Shown here piece by piece: positions 34,425 through 42,920 of a stretch of DNA of 64,000 bases (the stretch's first letter is position 1; the number at the start of each line of letters is the position of its first letter). This DNA is from Cytophagales bacterium (GTDB lineage: Bacteria; Bacteroidota; Bacteroidia; Cytophagales; Cyclobacteriaceae). The notes under the pieces are model-generated. The model had not been told where the DNA came from. It made no database searches and was given only the letters and a program-made list of their open reading frames with translations. The stretch spans positions 1 to 64,000 of the forward strand of contig JAFLBQ010000008.1 in assembly GCA_017303805.1 (NCBI GenBank), read 5' to 3'. Position numbers and translations under genes: made by a program.

Positions 34425-35078
34425 TTAATCATTGACATCAAATAACGTATAACGAAGCACTACCGACAGTACCTCACTCTTCAGACTTCGATTCAGGTTA
34501 TCGTCTTTGTTCAATTGCGACAAGCCTGCATAGTACCGGATTCCAAGACTGAATTTATCAAAATCGTAACCCAGCACGGGTACAATACCAAAACCAAATT
34601 TATTCATTGCATCGAGGTTGTTAGTAGTAGTAACGGTGCCGTTCCCGATACTTTCCTGTTCATATTTTGAGCTTACTAAATAAGAAACCTGCGGGCCACC
34701 CATAACATAGAATCGCGGGGTAAAGTTGTATTTAACAAACAGGGGTAAGCTCAAAAAACCTAATTTCTGAGTGCTTTTCATTTTACCCTCGCCACTGTCG
34801 GTCCACTGCCCTGATGCTTTGGCGCCTTCGGTTGAAAACACTAATTCTGCCTGTAGTGTTACTTTAGCGGAAAGCTGCGATCTCGCATCCAGCCCTACAT
34901 TAAAACCTATTCTTGGTTTTTGGGAATAGCTGGACCACGGAAAGTATCTTTCCTCAATGTCGCCAGTAACACGTGCAACATTTAAACCACCCCGAACCCC
35001 TACATTAACTCCTTGTGCATAGGTTACAATAGTTGACACAACCCAAAAAAGATTGAACAATAGAAAATACTTTTTCAT
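34425..35078 (-). CDS. PorT/OmpA-like outer-membrane beta-barrel protein
   Basis: A 217-residue protein with a signal peptide (about 1-21, ending T-Y-A-Q) and a beta-barrel composition of alternating hydrophobic and aromatic strands. The sequence G-V-N-V-G-V-R-G-G-L-N at about 22-33 is typical of PorT-family barrels in Bacteroidota. There are no cysteines and no enzyme motifs. It probably forms an eight-stranded barrel in the outer membrane. It is monocistronic. Confidence 0.75.
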   Translation of the reverse strand: MKKYFLLFNLFWVVSTIVTYAQGVNVGVRGGLNVARVTGDIEERYFPWSSYSQKPRIGFNVGLDARSQLSAKVTLQAELVFSTEGAKASGQWTDSGEGKMKSTQKLGFLSLPLFVKYNFTPRFYVMGGPQVSYLVSSKYEQESIGNGTVTTTNNLDAMNKFGFGIVPVLGYDFDKFSLGIRYYAGLSQLNKDDNLNRSLKSEVLSVVLRYTLFDVND

Positions 35079-35220
35079 AAATAATTTTTGAAGGATTTTT
35101 TTTCAAAACTGCTGCGCTTTAACCCGACTTTCAATCCCCGAAAAGAGGGATTTACCTGCTAAACCTCAGGAATTGGATAAGTGGTACATAACGATAGCTG
35201 AAAGGAATTTAAAGGCACAC

Positions 35221-35276
35221 ATCCCTAATTCCCACTTCCTAATACCTGATGCCTAATGCCTAATTCCCAACTAACT
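35221..35276. repeat. Heptanucleotide repeat array (about 8 units)
   Basis: Read on the plus strand in steps of 7 from 35221, ATCCCTA, ATTCCCA, CTTCCTA, ATACCTG, ATGCCTA, ATGCCTA, ATTCCCA and ACTAACT follow each other without a gap. The stop codon of the neighbouring minus-strand SnoaL-like gene lies in the last unit. Two further arrays of related 7-bp units lie at other gene ends in the window. Confidence 0.8.
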
Positions 35277-35711
35277 GGTATGATCGTACACAATTACCCA
35301 TTCACCATTTTTCTTCTTAAAGATTAGGGTAAATGCACCACTGGGTTGGTCGCTTTCGCGGAAGAGTGTGTAGTTGCCGGTAAGTAAATACGAATCCGGA
35401 GCAAGCGGAATAATCTGCCAGATGTCAAATTGCAGGCGCCCCATCAATTGGGGGGTAGCATAATTCTTTTTATAACTGTTCAAAGTTTGCTGCCAGCCAT
35501 GGCGAATGGAAGAACCTATAAACTGCAACGAATCAGATTTCCAATAGCCCTCCATAAACAAATCAAGATCTCCGGCATTCCAGGCGTCTTGCTGTCGGGC
35601 CAATACCTCGCGGATTTTCTTTTCCGCATCCGCATCCGGTGCTTTGGGCGCGGCACACGCAAGTCCAATAAAAAGTAGGGGTAAAATATATTTTATATCC
35701 ACGGGTTTCAT
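35271..35711 (-). CDS. SnoaL/NTF2-like (DUF4440) lipoprotein
   Basis: A 146-residue lipoprotein starting at the ATG at 35711; an upstream TTG adds 6 residues before the signal. The signal ends in a lipobox L-A-C (Cys at about 20). The rest reads as a cone-shaped NTF2-like fold: helix A-R-Q-Q-D-A-W-N-A-G-D-L-D-L-F-M, then W-K-S-D-S-L-Q-F-I-G and the final strand W-V-I-V-Y-D-H-T. DUF4440 proteins of this kind often have no known activity. The stop lies inside a heptamer repeat unit. Confidence 0.78.
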   Translation of the reverse strand: MKPVDIKYILPLLFIGLACAAPKAPDADAEKKIREVLARQQDAWNAGDLDLFMEGYWKSDSLQFIGSSIRHGWQQTLNSYKKNYATPQLMGRLQFDIWQIIPLAPDSYLLTGNYTLFRESDQPSGAFTLIFKKKNGEWVIVYDHTS

Positions 35712-35745
35712 TTTCTGTTTTACAGGCAATAAGAGGGTATCAGTC

Positions 35746-36894
35746 TTACTCGTCTAATGGTAAAAATTTTCCTTCTCCGATTTTTCCATTCGCAATGGTA
35801 TAGAGCGTAACCCCCGAAGGTAAGATTTCATTGCCATATTTATTTGCTTCCACCACGGCTCCGGTCTGTTCAAAGCGGATTTTCTGTTTTGAAGTCTCGT
35901 ACCAGAAAATCTGCCGTGCATGATAATGGCCCGCCAATGCAATCGGGTAGGGATGTGTAGCAACCAGCCCAATCACTTCATCGGCATTGGAAACCACATG
36001 CCGGAACTGCAGTTTGCCACCTTCGCGTTCCAACGTGCGCGAGGGGCCTTCTTCTGTAAAGTGCGTCATGCTTAGCCCACCCGAATAAAAAGGCATGTGG
36101 CCAAAGGTGATAACCGGAACAGTTGCCGGCACGTTGCTTAAATCCTCCTTCAACCATTTTACTTGTGTGGAATCAACCCGGCCGAAGTACCATAGATCTT
36201 CGTAGTCCACGTTATCCAATCCAATGAAATGAAACCCGGCTACATTAAAAGAAAAATAGTTGGGCCCGAGGTAGTGGTGATACATCTTCTTTCCATATAA
36301 CGGGTTGCTTTTACTTACAAGCGACAAGTGTCGTTCAATACCAAAGATTTCGTGGTTGCCCGGCACACTCCAAACCGGTACTGCAAATTTTTCTATTTCC
36401 CTCCGATATAAATCGTAGTAAGCGGCAGCTTCTTTTTCAGAAACCCGCAACGCATCTTTTACCAGGTCGCCCGTAACAAGCACAAAGTCTACTTTGTGCT
36501 GGCTTGCCAGGGTTCGAAGTTTTTCCATGCGGTCAACACTCTTTTCACTCAGGTGGGTGTCTGATGCGTGAATGAAAGAATAAGTGGTTTTAGCAACGGC
36601 TTTGGTTAGACCAAAATCGTTGGTGGTGCTTACCCGTTGCCACCACAACCGCGCGCTGTACCCTTCGGGCAAACTAACAGCAACAAAACCATAACCCTTC
36701 GCTACTGCAAATTCATAAAAACCTTCCTTGTTGGTTAGCACCACCTCAACCTGATCAGTAACAGCCACATTGGCAATACCTTCTTCGCCTTTATCGCGGA
36801 TGCCATTATTGTTTTTGTCGTGGTACACCGTGCCTCTAATGGGTTGAGCTATACTTAGATGGGTGGCAAAAAGTAAGAGTACAAGTAATTTCAT
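35746..36894 (-). CDS. Exported calcineurin-like metallophosphoesterase with N-terminal SdrD-like domain
   Basis: A 382-residue protein from the ATG at 36894 (an upstream frame adds 16 residues ahead of a clean signal peptide ending S-I-A-Q). An N-terminal beta-sandwich (about 19-88: V-Y-H-D-K-N-N-N-G-I-R-D-K-G-E-E-G) resembles SdrD/CNA-B domains. Metallophosphoesterase motifs then follow in order: H-A-S-D-T-H, V-T-G-D-L, P-G-N-H-E, F-G-H-M and A-G-H-Y-H-A-R. Together these bind two metal ions. It is probably a secreted or periplasmic phosphoesterase. It is divergent from the YfhO-family gene. Confidence 0.87.
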   Translation of the reverse strand: MKLLVLLLFATHLSIAQPIRGTVYHDKNNNGIRDKGEEGIANVAVTDQVEVVLTNKEGFYEFAVAKGYGFVAVSLPEGYSARLWWQRVSTTNDFGLTKAVAKTTYSFIHASDTHLSEKSVDRMEKLRTLASQHKVDFVLVTGDLVKDALRVSEKEAAAYYDLYRREIEKFAVPVWSVPGNHEIFGIERHLSLVSKSNPLYGKKMYHHYLGPNYFSFNVAGFHFIGLDNVDYEDLWYFGRVDSTQVKWLKEDLSNVPATVPVITFGHMPFYSGGLSMTHFTEEGPSRTLEREGGKLQFRHVVSNADEVIGLVATHPYPIALAGHYHARQIFWYETSKQKIRFEQTGAVVEANKYGNEILPSGVTLYTIANGKIGEGKFLPLDE

Positions 36895-37078
36895 TTGTTT
36901 ATAATTTTTTTTGATGGTCACTGGAATGGCCAGGATAATCATAGGCTTGGGTCTAGAAGCTACACGGTCGTTTCATCTATTCTTTAGAGTGAAAGTACAA
37001 AGCGGTTTCAAGGTTGACAACCTTTGCTACCTATTTGGTAAATCCTTGCTATTTTGCACAACTTATCACTATCCACAA

Positions 37079-39517
37079 ATGAAAGGTATCCGGTTTTCTG
37101 AGCATGTTCTGCCGCACGGCATAGCCGTGTTGGTATTCCTGGTAATAACCATTCTTTTCTTCAGGCCTGTTTTCTTCGAAAACAAATCGCTCGGTCAGCA
37201 CGATATTCAACAATGGAGTGGCTCTTCAAAAGAATTGCGCGACTACCGCGAGAAAACCGGGGAAGAGGGCCTGTGGGCCGGCACCATGTTTTCGGGTATG
37301 CCTGCTTATTTGGTAAATATTAAATGGAGCGATGGCATCGTGCTGGGCCTCAAGAAAGTACTATCCATTTTTCTACCACATCCGGTATCGCATATTTTTC
37401 TCGCGTTTATATGCTATTACATTATGTTGCTCTCGTTTCGGGTGCGCCCGTGGTTGGCTATAGCCGGAGCGCTGGCCTTTGGCTTATCGAGTTATGTGAT
37501 TATCGGATTATCGGCCGGACATAATGGACGCATTGGCGCCATTGCATTTATGCCGTTGGTGTTTGCCGGTATTCATCTTGCTTTTACAGGAAAGCGCATC
37601 CTTGGTTTTGGGGTAACCGCATTGGGTATGGCGTTGCACTTACGCGAGAATCACTTACAGATAACCTATTATCTCGTGCTGCTTGTTGCAGGTTATGGAT
37701 TGATGCAACTGATACTCGCCCTCCGCACAAAGCAGCTTGCCGGATTTTTTAAAACCTTGCTCATACTAGTGCCAGCGGTACTAATTGGAGCCGGCACATT
37801 CTTTGGCCAGTTTTGGGCTATAACCGAATACACCCGCTACTCTATTCGCGGCCCGTCAGAAATTGCAATAGCTACCGAAAACACCAGCGGTCTTACCAAG
37901 GAATATGCCTTTCAATACAAGTATGGTGTTTGGGAACCGATGACCTTGTTCCTTCCTAATTTTTACGGAGGCAGCAGTCGCCAGTTTTTTGTTGAAGATC
38001 AGAACAGCAAATCGTACCAGGCATTGATGCAATCGGGCGACAGCAAGCTGGCCAATCAATTAGCAAATGCAACCTCTGCCTACTGGGGACCGCAAGGGTT
38101 TACTGCCGGGCCTTACTATGCCGGGGTGTTGGTGTGTTTTCTCTTTGTGGCAGGAATTGTTTTTGCCGATAAAAAATACGTAGCGTGGCTCGTGCCGTTA
38201 AGCGCGCTTAGTGTAATGTTAAGTTGGGGCGATAGCTTTCCCTCCTTCAATTATTTTATGTTCGATTATTTCCCGGGCTATAACAAATTCAGGTCGGTAA
38301 ATTTTGCACTGGTGATTATTCTGTTTGCCATGCCCTTGCTGGGTTTACTCGGGTTGGAGAAACTACTTACCGAAGGTTGGAATAAACAAACTCAGAAAAA
38401 ATTTCTTTGGCCCGTTTCACTAACCATTGGCCTGTGCCTACTGGTAATTGTGGCCGGTGGTGCGTTTGATTTTTTGAAGTCAGGCGAAGAACAATTGCCG
38501 GGCTGGTTTAAAGTTGCCTTACAACAAGACCGCCTTAGTTTGTTACGTGCCGATGCATGGCGTGCAATGGGGTTGTTGGCTGTATTTGCATTTGCCATTT
38601 TCGCATTGTTAAAGAATTTCATTAAGGCCTCAATTGTTTATCCGGTACTTATTGTACTAATCTGGGCCGACCTGGCACTGGTTAACAGCCGCTATTTGAG
38701 CACCGACAATTATGTGCGTAAGCGCGATAACTCGGTACTAACGGCTAATGCCGCAGACGAAGCAATTCTACAGGATAAAGAGTATTACCGGGTGTACAAT
38801 TTACAGGGCGCTATGGCAGAAGCGCGAACTTCCTATTTTCATTACTCGCTGGGTGGTTACCACGGGGCTAAACTCAGGCGTTATCAAGATCTGTACGACT
38901 CAGCAATTGTAAAAAATACACAAAAACTTTTTCAGGATTTTCAAACCGGTATCCCGCAATTTGAAAAGTACCATGTGCTGAATATGCTCAACGCCAAATA
39001 TTTTGTGTATGGCACCGATCGGGGTAATGTAATTCAAAACCCGGCTGCCAATGGCCCGGCATGGTTTGTAAACGAAGTACTGCACGCGGCTACCCCTGCC
39101 GAAGAATTGCATTTGACTAGTTATATCAACACCAAAGAAGTGGCAGCAATTGATGCAAAGTTTAAAGTGGATTTTGGCCGCACTACGCTCGATACAATTT
39201 CAACCATTCAGTTGGTAGCACATACACCTCCGTACCTTAAGTACGAAGCGCTGGCCGATGGAAACTGCCTGGCTGTATTCTCAGAAATTTTTTATCCTAA
39301 AGGCTGGCATGCATTTATAGATGGTAACGAAGTGCCAATACTTCGCGCCAACTACGTGTTGCGCGCGTTGGAGGTACCAGCCGGTAAGCACACCATCGAA
39401 TTTAAGTTTGAACCGAAGCCTTATGTTATTGGCAACAAGATTACAATGGTCGCTGGTTGGCTCTTGCTTTTAAGTGTACTCGGATGTTTAGGATGGAGTT
39501 TGAAAAAAGAAAAGTAG
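37079..39517 (+). CDS. YfhO-family multipass membrane protein
   Basis: An 812-residue protein from the ATG at 37079; the open frame extends 56 codons upstream but only with non-hydrophobic sequence. About 12-14 membrane helices, with an extracytoplasmic C-terminal domain (about 590-790) and a last helix at about 787-805. It starts with a helix followed by R-P-V-F-F-E. The motif G-L-S-A-G-H-N-G-R (near 142) lies in a loop. YfhO-type proteins resemble GT-C glycosyltransferases; Bacillus YfhO is linked to lipoteichoic acid glycosylation. Here it may glycosylate an envelope polymer, which is inference. Its stop lies 1 bp from the convergent Uma2 stop. Confidence 0.82.
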   Translation: MKGIRFSEHVLPHGIAVLVFLVITILFFRPVFFENKSLGQHDIQQWSGSSKELRDYREKTGEEGLWAGTMFSGMPAYLVNIKWSDGIVLGLKKVLSIFLPHPVSHIFLAFICYYIMLLSFRVRPWLAIAGALAFGLSSYVIIGLSAGHNGRIGAIAFMPLVFAGIHLAFTGKRILGFGVTALGMALHLRENHLQITYYLVLLVAGYGLMQLILALRTKQLAGFFKTLLILVPAVLIGAGTFFGQFWAITEYTRYSIRGPSEIAIATENTSGLTKEYAFQYKYGVWEPMTLFLPNFYGGSSRQFFVEDQNSKSYQALMQSGDSKLANQLANATSAYWGPQGFTAGPYYAGVLVCFLFVAGIVFADKKYVAWLVPLSALSVMLSWGDSFPSFNYFMFDYFPGYNKFRSVNFALVIILFAMPLLGLLGLEKLLTEGWNKQTQKKFLWPVSLTIGLCLLVIVAGGAFDFLKSGEEQLPGWFKVALQQDRLSLLRADAWRAMGLLAVFAFAIFALLKNFIKASIVYPVLIVLIWADLALVNSRYLSTDNYVRKRDNSVLTANAADEAILQDKEYYRVYNLQGAMAEARTSYFHYSLGGYHGAKLRRYQDLYDSAIVKNTQKLFQDFQTGIPQFEKYHVLNMLNAKYFVYGTDRGNVIQNPAANGPAWFVNEVLHAATPAEELHLTSYINTKEVAAIDAKFKVDFGRTTLDTISTIQLVAHTPPYLKYEALADGNCLAVFSEIFYPKGWHAFIDGNEVPILRANYVLRALEVPAGKHTIEFKFEPKPYVIGNKITMVAGWLLLLSVLGCLGWSLKKEK

Positions 39518-39518
39518 C

Positions 39519-40070
39519 TTAGAAGATTTCCTTCAGATCGAATCGAAGATTTTTAACAAGAGAAGATTGAACAGTTCCTTCTTTGGAAATAAAGGAAATG
39601 GGCACATCGCCACCACTTTGAGGTGTATAAATTTCAACGGTTCTGTTGCCCGGATCAACAATCCAATATTCCTTTATACCAAAAGCGAGGTAACTGCTTT
39701 TCTTTTGATTTCGGTCAGTATAACTGTTAGAAGGTGAGATAATTTCAACTACGATGTCTACGGGACCTTCAATACCCCGGTTGGTTAAATATTTTTTGGT
39801 TTCATTGGATAAGTAAACCAGATCTGGTTGAAATATATTTCGCTTATCGATGTAAAGATCAATAGGGGCATAAAACACCTCGCCCGAATCTTGTAAAAAT
39901 TTATCGAATAGTTTGTACAGCTTTCCTGAAACTCTCTGATGATGGGGATGCAGGGCAGGGCTCATTATCAGTTCTCCATTAATTAATTGACATGGTGTAT
40001 TCATTTCACCCAGTAAAAGATAATCCTCCACGGTCCATTCTTTTGTATTATCAATCGTAAGGGTCTTCAT
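39519..40070 (-). CDS. Uma2 family PD-(D/E)XK restriction-like protein
   Basis: A 183-residue protein from the ATG at 40070 (a TTG 2 codons earlier is less likely). The family pattern is visible: N-G-E-L-I-M-S-P-A, then Q-P-D-L-V-Y-L, D-I-V-V-E-I-I-S-P-S, the K-K-S-S-Y-L helix and E-Y-W-I-V-D-P, carrying the PD-(D/E)XK acidic and lysine residues. Uma2 proteins are common in Cytophagales and cyanobacteria in many copies; their biological substrate is not known. It is a single gene here, converging with the YfhO-type gene. Confidence 0.83.
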   Translation of the reverse strand: MKTLTIDNTKEWTVEDYLLLGEMNTPCQLINGELIMSPALHPHHQRVSGKLYKLFDKFLQDSGEVFYAPIDLYIDKRNIFQPDLVYLSNETKKYLTNRGIEGPVDIVVEIISPSNSYTDRNQKKSSYLAFGIKEYWIVDPGNRTVEIYTPQSGGDVPISFISKEGTVQSSLVKNLRFDLKEIF

Positions 40071-40135
40071 AGTCAATCAATGAATAAAGATAGAAAAAGG
40101 ACACTTAAAATCCGACTGATTTTCTGATGGAAAGG

Positions 40136-42604
40136 TTACTCATCCTTCAACACCTCCACCGGATTGGTAAGCGCAGCTTTTACCGAGTGGTAGCTGGTGA
40201 TGCCGGTTGCCACCACCAAAGTTCCCAGGCCGGTGGCTGCAAAAATCCAAATGGAAGGCGAAACCCGGGTAGAAAAATCCTGAAGCCATACTTGCATGAG
40301 CCAATACGCAAACGGAGCTCCTAAAACAAATGCAATAAGTACCAGCCGGGTATATCCTTTTGAAATTAATAGCAGGATATCCGTAATGGTAGCGCCCGAT
40401 ACCTTACGGATTCCAATTTCGCGCGTGCGCTGCTCCAGCGAATAAACGATCATACCCAGCAAACCCAAAGCGGCAATTAAAATAGCCAGCGTAGCCATTA
40501 CCGTAAGCACACTACCAAACTGCTCCTGAGTTTTGAAGGCTTCGGCAAAGGCCTGATCAACAAAATAGTAGTCGAAAGGCAAATCGCCAGCGTGCTTTTT
40601 CCAAAGCACGTTTAATCCGGCAATTGTTTCTTGCCACAACTCTTCACTTAACGCTTCGGTACGCAGCACCACATATTTTTCTGATGAATAGAAATACTTT
40701 TCTGAATTAACATGGAATATGGCCATCGGTTCAATCGGATTAATCAACGACCAATAATTGAAATCCGATACAATCCCAACTACTTCAAATTCTGCATTTT
40801 CGTATGTGATAATTTTTCCCAACGTTGATTCATCTACCGCCCAGCCAATTCGTTTAGCGGTGGCTTCGTTAATAATTACTCGTTCGGCATCGCCCGGATT
40901 ATTTTTCGAGAAATTTCGGCCAATCTTCATGTGGATATCCAGCGTTGGAATGTATCGCTCATCGGCACTGGTAAAATTGATATTAAGCATAAGGTCGCTT
41001 TTTTCCTTTATCCGAAACGCATCGCCATTCCACAACCGCGGTGGAACTGAAGCGCAGAAAGAGGCATTAACTACTCCCGGTAGTGTAAGTGTTTCATTCA
41101 CCAAACTCTCCCCATTTTTTAAGGCTCCGGCATGGTTAATCACCAGCAGGTTTTTGCGATTAAATCCAATCTCTTTTTCCGATACAAACTTTAACTGTTG
41201 AAATACAATAGCGGTGCAGAGAATTAATATAATGGAAACGCTGAATTGGAATACAACCAAGCCATTGCGGAATATTTTTCCCTGGCGCCCTAGCCGGATT
41301 TTTCCTTTTATCGCTTCTACCGGATTGAATGAGCTGAGAAAAATAGCCGGGTAAATCCCTGACATAAAAGTCATCAGAACCATCAGCCCAGCCAATACCA
41401 ACAGCAGGTACTCATCGTTTACGAAATCAAGCACCAATCTTTTTTCTGTAATCAAATTAAAATAAGGCAGAAGTAGTTGCGTAACGCCAATGGCAACCAG
41501 TAACCCAATAAGGCAAAAGGCAAAGGCTTCCAGAAAGAAACCAAGGCTGAGTTCTTTTTTACCGAGCCCTAAAATTTTTCGGACGCTGGCTTCTTTTAAC
41601 CTGCGTGTAAATTGAGCCGTAGAAAGGTTCATAAAGTTGATGCACGATAGCAGCGTAATAAAAATGGCTGCGCCAATAAAAGAATAGATAACCGTAATAT
41701 TGCCGGCATCGCTCAACCGGTTCAAAACGGCTTCATCCGGTAAATGAATGCTGGTGATTGGCTGCAGAAACAACTCCCATTTTTTTCCCGACTTAATATA
41801 TTCTTCCCAGGTAGTGTTAAACGCGTTGCGGAGCGTAGTGCCCACGTGCTTTTCTGGTATTCTGGAAAGCTTTTCGCGAACGGTTTGGAGGTTAGCGCTT
41901 TTGTCGAAACGTACGTAGGTTTCTAATTGTGTCCACACCCAACTCCACGTGCGCAGCACAGCCGGAAATCCCTTCATCGAAATCAGCATATCAAATTTGA
42001 TGTATGAGTTATCGGGTGTGTCTTGCACTACCCCGGTAATCTCGTAGGTCTTTTGATTTTCGCCACCGGAACCACCCAGGCGTATGAGTTTTCCAATGGG
42101 GTCTGCATCGCCAAAATATTTAATAGCGGTAGATTGAGTAATAACTGCGGTATTTGCCTGGTCAAAAACCGATTCGGGATTGCCCTTCAGCAGCGGAAAA
42201 TTAAACATCTTGAAGAAGTTGGAGTCGGCCGCAAACACCCGCTTCTCTTCAAAAGTAATTACATCATTGGCAGGGGTAACGTACGATACAATAAAGTTGC
42301 CGGGTGTGTGGATGCTGGTGATCAGTTCAATTTCGGGTAATTCTTCCTTAAGGGCATACGCTACCCCGGGCCCGGTAGAAGCAAACTGGGCATTGTTATT
42401 TTCGCCCCAGATAAACGTTTGGTTTACGCGGTACACCCTTTCTGCATGCGGATGAAATTTATCATAGCTCAACTCGTGCCGTACATACAGGTAGATTAAT
42501 ACCGTGCTGGCCATGCTTACCGAAAGCCCTAACAAATTAATGGTGGCGAATAGCCGCTGACGCTTGAGGTTGCGAATAAAAAGGAGCACGTAATTTTTGA
42601 GCAT
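40136..42604 (-). CDS. MacB/FtsX-type ABC permease (fourth copy)
   Basis: An 822-residue double-FtsX permease, the same family as the three tandem genes near 22-30 kb but on the opposite strand and 10 kb away. It has N-F-M-N-L-S-T-A-Q-F followed by L-K-E-A-S-V-R-K-I-L-G in the first half and T-R-E-I-G-I-R-K-V-S-G-A-T in the second. It ends P-V-E-V-L-K-D-E. No ATPase or membrane fusion protein is adjacent. The periplasmic regions differ from the other copies, so a different partner is likely. Confidence 0.85.
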   Translation of the reverse strand: MLKNYVLLFIRNLKRQRLFATINLLGLSVSMASTVLIYLYVRHELSYDKFHPHAERVYRVNQTFIWGENNNAQFASTGPGVAYALKEELPEIELITSIHTPGNFIVSYVTPANDVITFEEKRVFAADSNFFKMFNFPLLKGNPESVFDQANTAVITQSTAIKYFGDADPIGKLIRLGGSGGENQKTYEITGVVQDTPDNSYIKFDMLISMKGFPAVLRTWSWVWTQLETYVRFDKSANLQTVREKLSRIPEKHVGTTLRNAFNTTWEEYIKSGKKWELFLQPITSIHLPDEAVLNRLSDAGNITVIYSFIGAAIFITLLSCINFMNLSTAQFTRRLKEASVRKILGLGKKELSLGFFLEAFAFCLIGLLVAIGVTQLLLPYFNLITEKRLVLDFVNDEYLLLVLAGLMVLMTFMSGIYPAIFLSSFNPVEAIKGKIRLGRQGKIFRNGLVVFQFSVSIILILCTAIVFQQLKFVSEKEIGFNRKNLLVINHAGALKNGESLVNETLTLPGVVNASFCASVPPRLWNGDAFRIKEKSDLMLNINFTSADERYIPTLDIHMKIGRNFSKNNPGDAERVIINEATAKRIGWAVDESTLGKIITYENAEFEVVGIVSDFNYWSLINPIEPMAIFHVNSEKYFYSSEKYVVLRTEALSEELWQETIAGLNVLWKKHAGDLPFDYYFVDQAFAEAFKTQEQFGSVLTVMATLAILIAALGLLGMIVYSLEQRTREIGIRKVSGATITDILLLISKGYTRLVLIAFVLGAPFAYWLMQVWLQDFSTRVSPSIWIFAATGLGTLVVATGITSYHSVKAALTNPVEVLKDE

Positions 42605-42920
42605 GCGTATAGTTTTTCACTTTAATTCAAACCCTATACCAGCGGCTAAGTACTTGAATATAGCCGGATTAAAGGTCTTGATGATTTAGCGATGTGTACG
42701 GCAAAGGGATTCGGCCGTCCGCTAACGGTCGTACGCTGAACCGGCCACGTGTATCGGCAACGGGTAAATTCCGGGGCAAACCATTCGCAAAATAGTAGCG
42801 GTAGTTTGGCTAAAGCTGTTGCTACTTTCAAAAAAGAACCTGATTTTTAATTTCGAAAACCATTGCGGAGAATTTAAAGAATTTTTCATTCCGCATAAGA
42901 TTTAGACCTAAAACCTAACT
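42605..42920. other. Intergenic region without a recognisable gene
   Basis: About 316 bp between divergent genes. I see no open frame of note. An imperfect 7-bp inverted pair, CGGCCGT (42712-42718) with ACGGTCG (42725-42731), is the only visible palindrome, and GC content is higher in its left half. Promoters for both flanking genes must lie here, but none matches the consensus clearly. Confidence 0.5.

Noticed and set aside
39519-40070. Restriction-modification system
   Set aside because: Uma2 family proteins have a nuclease-like fold, but no methyltransferase or defence partner is present.
42605-42920. Mobile element remnant or riboswitch in the gap
   Set aside because: Only one imperfect 7-bp inverted pair; no conserved motif recognised.
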